Source of the DNA: Solirubrobacter ginsenosidimutans
GTDB taxonomy: Bacteria; Actinomycetota; Thermoleophilia; Solirubrobacterales; Solirubrobacteraceae
NCBI RefSeq assembly: GCF_027587205.1
Contig: NZ_JAPDOD010000104.1
Span: forward strand, 1 to 9,358
DNA: 9,358 nt
Reading direction: 5' to 3'
Shown here in pieces: positions 6,766 through 9,358 of this stretch. Positions within the stretch are counted from its first letter, which is position 1. Each line of letters begins with the position of its first letter. Under the pieces are notes generated by a model that worked only from the letters and a program-made list of their open reading frames with translations, had not been told where the DNA came from and ran no database searches. Position numbers and translations under genes: made by a program.

Positions 6766-9358
6766 GCCGCGCGTTCGACATCTGCGGGCCGCTCCCGTCT
6801 GGCATCACGGTGCTCGAGGCCAGCGCGGGCACCGGCAAGACGTACACGATCGCGGCGCTGGCGGCGCGCTACGTCGCGGAGGGCACGCCGCTCGATCAGC
6901 TCCTGCTCGTGACGTTCACGCGCATGGCGACGGGCGAGCTGCGCGATCGGGTGCGCGAGCGCCTGGTCTCGGCCGAGCGCGAACTCGGGCTCGGGGTGGC
7001 ATCCGACGACGTCGTGCGCTGGCTGGGGGCGGCGTCGCCGGACGTGGTGGCCGAGCGCCGTGAGCGACTGGTGCGCGCGCTGGCCGGCTTCGACGCGGCG
7101 ACGATCGCCACCACCCACGGGTTCTGTCAGGAGGTGTTGAGTGGCATCGGCGTGGCGGGTGACATGGAGCCCGGCGCGGAAGTCGTCGAGGACGTGGGTG
7201 ACCTGCTCGGCGAGGTGGTCGACGACCTCTACGTCCGCAAGTACATGGACACCGGGGATCCGGAGATCACCCGCGCCGAGGCGATGCAGATCGCGCGCGA
7301 GGTCGACAAGAACCCGGGTTCGCCGATCGAGCCGCGTGCCGCCGACGGCGTGCCGGCGCTGCGCGCGAGCCTGGCCCGCAACGTCCGCGCCGAGCTCGAG
7401 CGCCGCAAGCGCGCGCTGTCGGTGATCACCTATGACGATCTGCTGACGCGCCTGCGGGACGAGCTGACGGGCCGCCGCGAGGCGCTGTCGGTCGCGCGGC
7501 TGCGCGAGCGCTACCGCGTCGTGCTGGTCGACGAGTTCCAGGACACCGACCCGATCCAGTGGGAGATCCTCCAGCGCGCGTTCTCGGGCGGCGGCGTCAC
7601 GCTCGTGCTGATCGGCGATCCGAAACAGGCGATCTATGCCTTCCGCGGTGCGGACGTCTACTCGTACCTGGACGCGAAGAAGGCCTCGGGGGAGACCGCG
7701 ACGCTCGAGGTCAACCGCCGCAGCGACCAGCGCCTGATCGACGCTTACGACGCGATGTTCGGCGGCGCCAAGCTCGGGCATCCGGAGATCGTGTACGGGC
7801 GGGTGCGGGCAGGTGGCACGCGTGAGCCGTTCCCGATCGCGGGCGCGCCGCTGCGGGTGCGTGTGGTGGATCGCACCGACCCGACGATCGAGAAGACCCG
7901 CCAGGGGTACGCGGGCCTGAACTCGGCGCGCAGGTTCGTCGCGAGCGATCTCGCGGCCGACCTCGTGCGCGTCCTCGGCCCCTCGACGGTCCTGCCCGGC
8001 GACGTCGCCGTGCTCGTGCGCTACAACCGCCATGCGGTGCTCGTCCGCGACGCGCTCGACGACGTCGGGATCCCGTCGGTGATCAACGGCGCGGGGAGCG
8101 TGTTCGCGACCCCGGCGGCGCGTGAGTGGCTGCGGCTGCTCGAAGCCCTGGAGCGCCCGGCCTCGCCCGTGCGGGCCCGCGCCGCGACGATGACGTCGTT
8201 CCTCGGCTGGAGCGCCGAGCGGGTGGCCGCCGCGGACGATGACGAGTGGGAGGAGGTCCACCGCCGCCTGCACACGTGGGCCGCGGTACTGCGCCGGCGC
8301 GGCCTCGCCTCGCTGACGGAGACGATCACGCTGGTCGAGCGGATCCCGGGCCGCGTCCTGGGCGTCGTCGACGGCGAGCGTCGCCTGACCGATCTCCGCC
8401 ACGTCGGCCAGTTGCTGCACGGCGCCGCGTCGGCGGACAAGCTCGGCACCGCGGCCCTGACGGTGTGGCTTCGCCAGCGGATCGCGACCGCCGAGACCGA
8501 AGGCGACGAAGAACGCTCGCGCCGTCTGGAATCCGACGCGGCCGCGGTACAGGTGCTAACCATCCACCGCTCCAAGGGCCTCGAGTTCCCGGTCGTCTAC
8601 GTCCCGTACCTCTGGGAGCCGACGTGGGTGGACGACAAGCCGACCCCGATCGTCTATCACGACCGCGACGCCGGGTTCCGTCGCACGATCGACGTCGGTC
8701 TCAGCGGCGCCGACTACAAGCGCCACAAGGACTGGCACATCGAGGAGCAGCGCGGTGAGGACCTGCGCCTGGCCTACGTGGCGTTGACCCGCGCGAAGCA
8801 CCAGGCCGTGATCTGGTGGGCGGCGTCTTGGAACTCCAAGGACTCGGCGCTGTCGCGCCTGCTCTTCGCCCGCGACGCGGACGGCAACGTCGCGTCCGGC
8901 GGGCCGCGCCCACCGGCCGACGACGTCGCGCTCGCCCGGTTCCGCGAGCTGGCGGGTGCGGCCGAGGGGTGCGTGAGCGTCGAACCGACGGGTCGCCTCG
9001 GGCTGCCGGTCGCGTGGGCGGGCGGCGTGCGCGAACCCGCGGACCTCTCCGCGGCGGTCTTCGACCGCACCCTGGACCGCGACTGGCGCCGCACCTCCTA
9101 CAGCGACATGACCGCCGGCGCCCACGAAGCCCGCGTGACCAGCGAACCCGAAGAAGCCGTCACCTCCGACGAACCCGAGGACGACGACCTCCGCCCGTCC
9201 TTCGCCCCGCCGCCCACGGCATCGCCCGCCCCCGGCGCGCCTTCCGCGCCAGTCGACTCGCCGCGCCCGCCCGCGGCCTCGCCGCCCGCGCCCGCCGATC
9301 CGCCGCTCGCCACGCCGTTCGCGCCCGTCGACTCGCCGCGCCCGCCTGCGGCCTCGCC
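6762..9358 (+). CDS. recB: Exonuclease V (RecBCD complex) subunit RecB, helicase part; 3' end outside window
   Basis: The 3'-to-5' superfamily 1 helicase and, in its missing C-terminus, the nuclease of RecBCD, which degrades or resects double-strand DNA ends and loads RecA. The first 865 residues are visible with no stop. Helicase motifs are in order and intact: Walker A ASAGTGKT (20-27), Ia LVTFTRMATGELRDRV (about 49-64), II DEFQDTD (257-263), III LIGDPKQAIYAFRGAD (283-298), IV EVNRRS (316-321), V TIHRSKGLEF (600-609) and VI YVALTRAK (672-679). The usual SYS landmark before the linker is TSYSD (778-782). From about residue 793 comes an acidic stretch (SEPEEA, DEPEDDD), then a Pro/Ala-rich tract to the edge. 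The nuclease domain, expected next, is not visible. The ATG overlaps the recC stop; recD would be expected downstream. The linker, at least 70 residues long and repetitive, is the unusual part. Confidence 0.95.
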   Translation, partial: MSRAFDICGPLPSGITVLEASAGTGKTYTIAALAARYVAEGTPLDQLLLVTFTRMATGELRDRVRERLVSAERELGLGVASDDVVRWLGAASPDVVAERRERLVRALAGFDAATIATTHGFCQEVLSGIGVAGDMEPGAEVVEDVGDLLGEVVDDLYVRKYMDTGDPEITRAEAMQIAREVDKNPGSPIEPRAADGVPALRASLARNVRAELERRKRALSVITYDDLLTRLRDELTGRREALSVARLRERYRVVLVDEFQDTDPIQWEILQRAFSGGGVTLVLIGDPKQAIYAFRGADVYSYLDAKKASGETATLEVNRRSDQRLIDAYDAMFGGAKLGHPEIVYGRVRAGGTREPFPIAGAPLRVRVVDRTDPTIEKTRQGYAGLNSARRFVASDLAADLVRVLGPSTVLPGDVAVLVRYNRHAVLVRDALDDVGIPSVINGAGSVFATPAAREWLRLLEALERPASPVRARAATMTSFLGWSAERVAAADDDEWEEVHRRLHTWAAVLRRRGLASLTETITLVERIPGRVLGVVDGERRLTDLRHVGQLLHGAASADKLGTAALTVWLRQRIATAETEGDEERSRRLESDAAAVQVLTIHRSKGLEFPVVYVPYLWEPTWVDDKPTPIVYHDRDAGFRRTIDVGLSGADYKRHKDWHIEEQRGEDLRLAYVALTRAKHQAVIWWAASWNSKDSALSRLLFARDADGNVASGGPRPPADDVALARFRELAGAAEGCVSVEPTGRLGLPVAWAGGVREPADLSAAVFDRTLDRDWRRTSYSDMTAGAHEARVTSEPEEAVTSDEPEDDDLRPSFAPPPTASPAPGAPSAPVDSPRPPAASPPAPADPPLATPFAPVDSPRPPAAS
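9246..9358 (+). repeat. 75-base-period coding repeat in the RecB helicase-nuclease linker
   Basis: Two 38-base copies (9246-9283 and 9321-9358) differ at only two bases, one of them silent in the third position of a proline codon (CCA/CCC) and the other also silent (CCC/CCT). Both encode APVDSPRPPAAS. The period is 75 bases, or 25 codons; the 37 bases between the copies are also Pro/Ala-rich. The second copy is cut by the window edge, so the number of copies is unknown. The pattern suggests recent duplication within a disordered linker. Confidence 0.8.

Noticed and set aside
6615..8420. Antisense open frame of 601 codons across recC/recB
   Set aside because: It overlaps intact helicase motifs I-IV of RecB and has the same shadow-type composition.
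1..9358. CRISPR arrays, tRNA or rRNA genes, insertion sequences, attachment sites
   Set aside because: Nearly all bases lie in recognised genes; no spaced identical repeats, cloverleaf-like sequence, transposase or flanking duplications were seen.

Overview
The DNA is very GC-rich (by eye about 70%), almost every codon ends in G or C, GTG starts are used, and genes are tightly packed. The recC and recB proteins and the DUF1707 protein look actinobacterial. Together this suggests a member of the Actinomycetota, perhaps a deep branch such as Thermoleophilia/Solirubrobacterales. The phylum is a fair inference; the class is a guess.

Layout: (i) 1-2146, + strand: the C-terminal half of a TIGR02680-type SMC-like ATPase, the JetC motor of a Wadjet plasmid-defence system. 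The start of the gene lies before the window, and the first visible residues form a low-complexity 8-residue repeat. (ii) 2166-2723, +: a small DUF1707 protein with a LiaF-like beta-rich C-terminal half carrying four LIGG motifs. (iii) 2724-2852: a short convergent intergenic gap with a hairpin. (iv) 2853-3503, - strand: a membrane-anchored extracytoplasmic protein of unknown function. (v) 3504-3603: a divergent intergenic region with a perfect 12-bp palindrome and GAAC direct repeats. (vi) 3604-6765, +: recC. (vii) 6762-9358, +: recB, joined to recC by an ATGA overlap and running off the window in a proline-rich repeat just before the expected nuclease domain. There is no gene-free stretch above 300 bases.

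How the genes fit together: RecB and RecC are two subunits of the RecBCD helicase-nuclease, which processes double-strand ends for repair and degrades foreign linear DNA; recD would be expected just downstream. JetC is the DNA-translocating ATPase of a condensin-like complex that recognises and removes circular plasmids. Two DNA-processing machines with defence roles therefore sit within about 1.5 kb of each other, separated by two genes with no obvious link to DNA. I found no convincing new system; the most unusual features are the repeat-bearing disordered linkers in both large ATPases, one at each window edge, and the absence of a jetD gene directly after jetC. No tRNA, rRNA, CRISPR array, insertion sequence or phage gene was seen.
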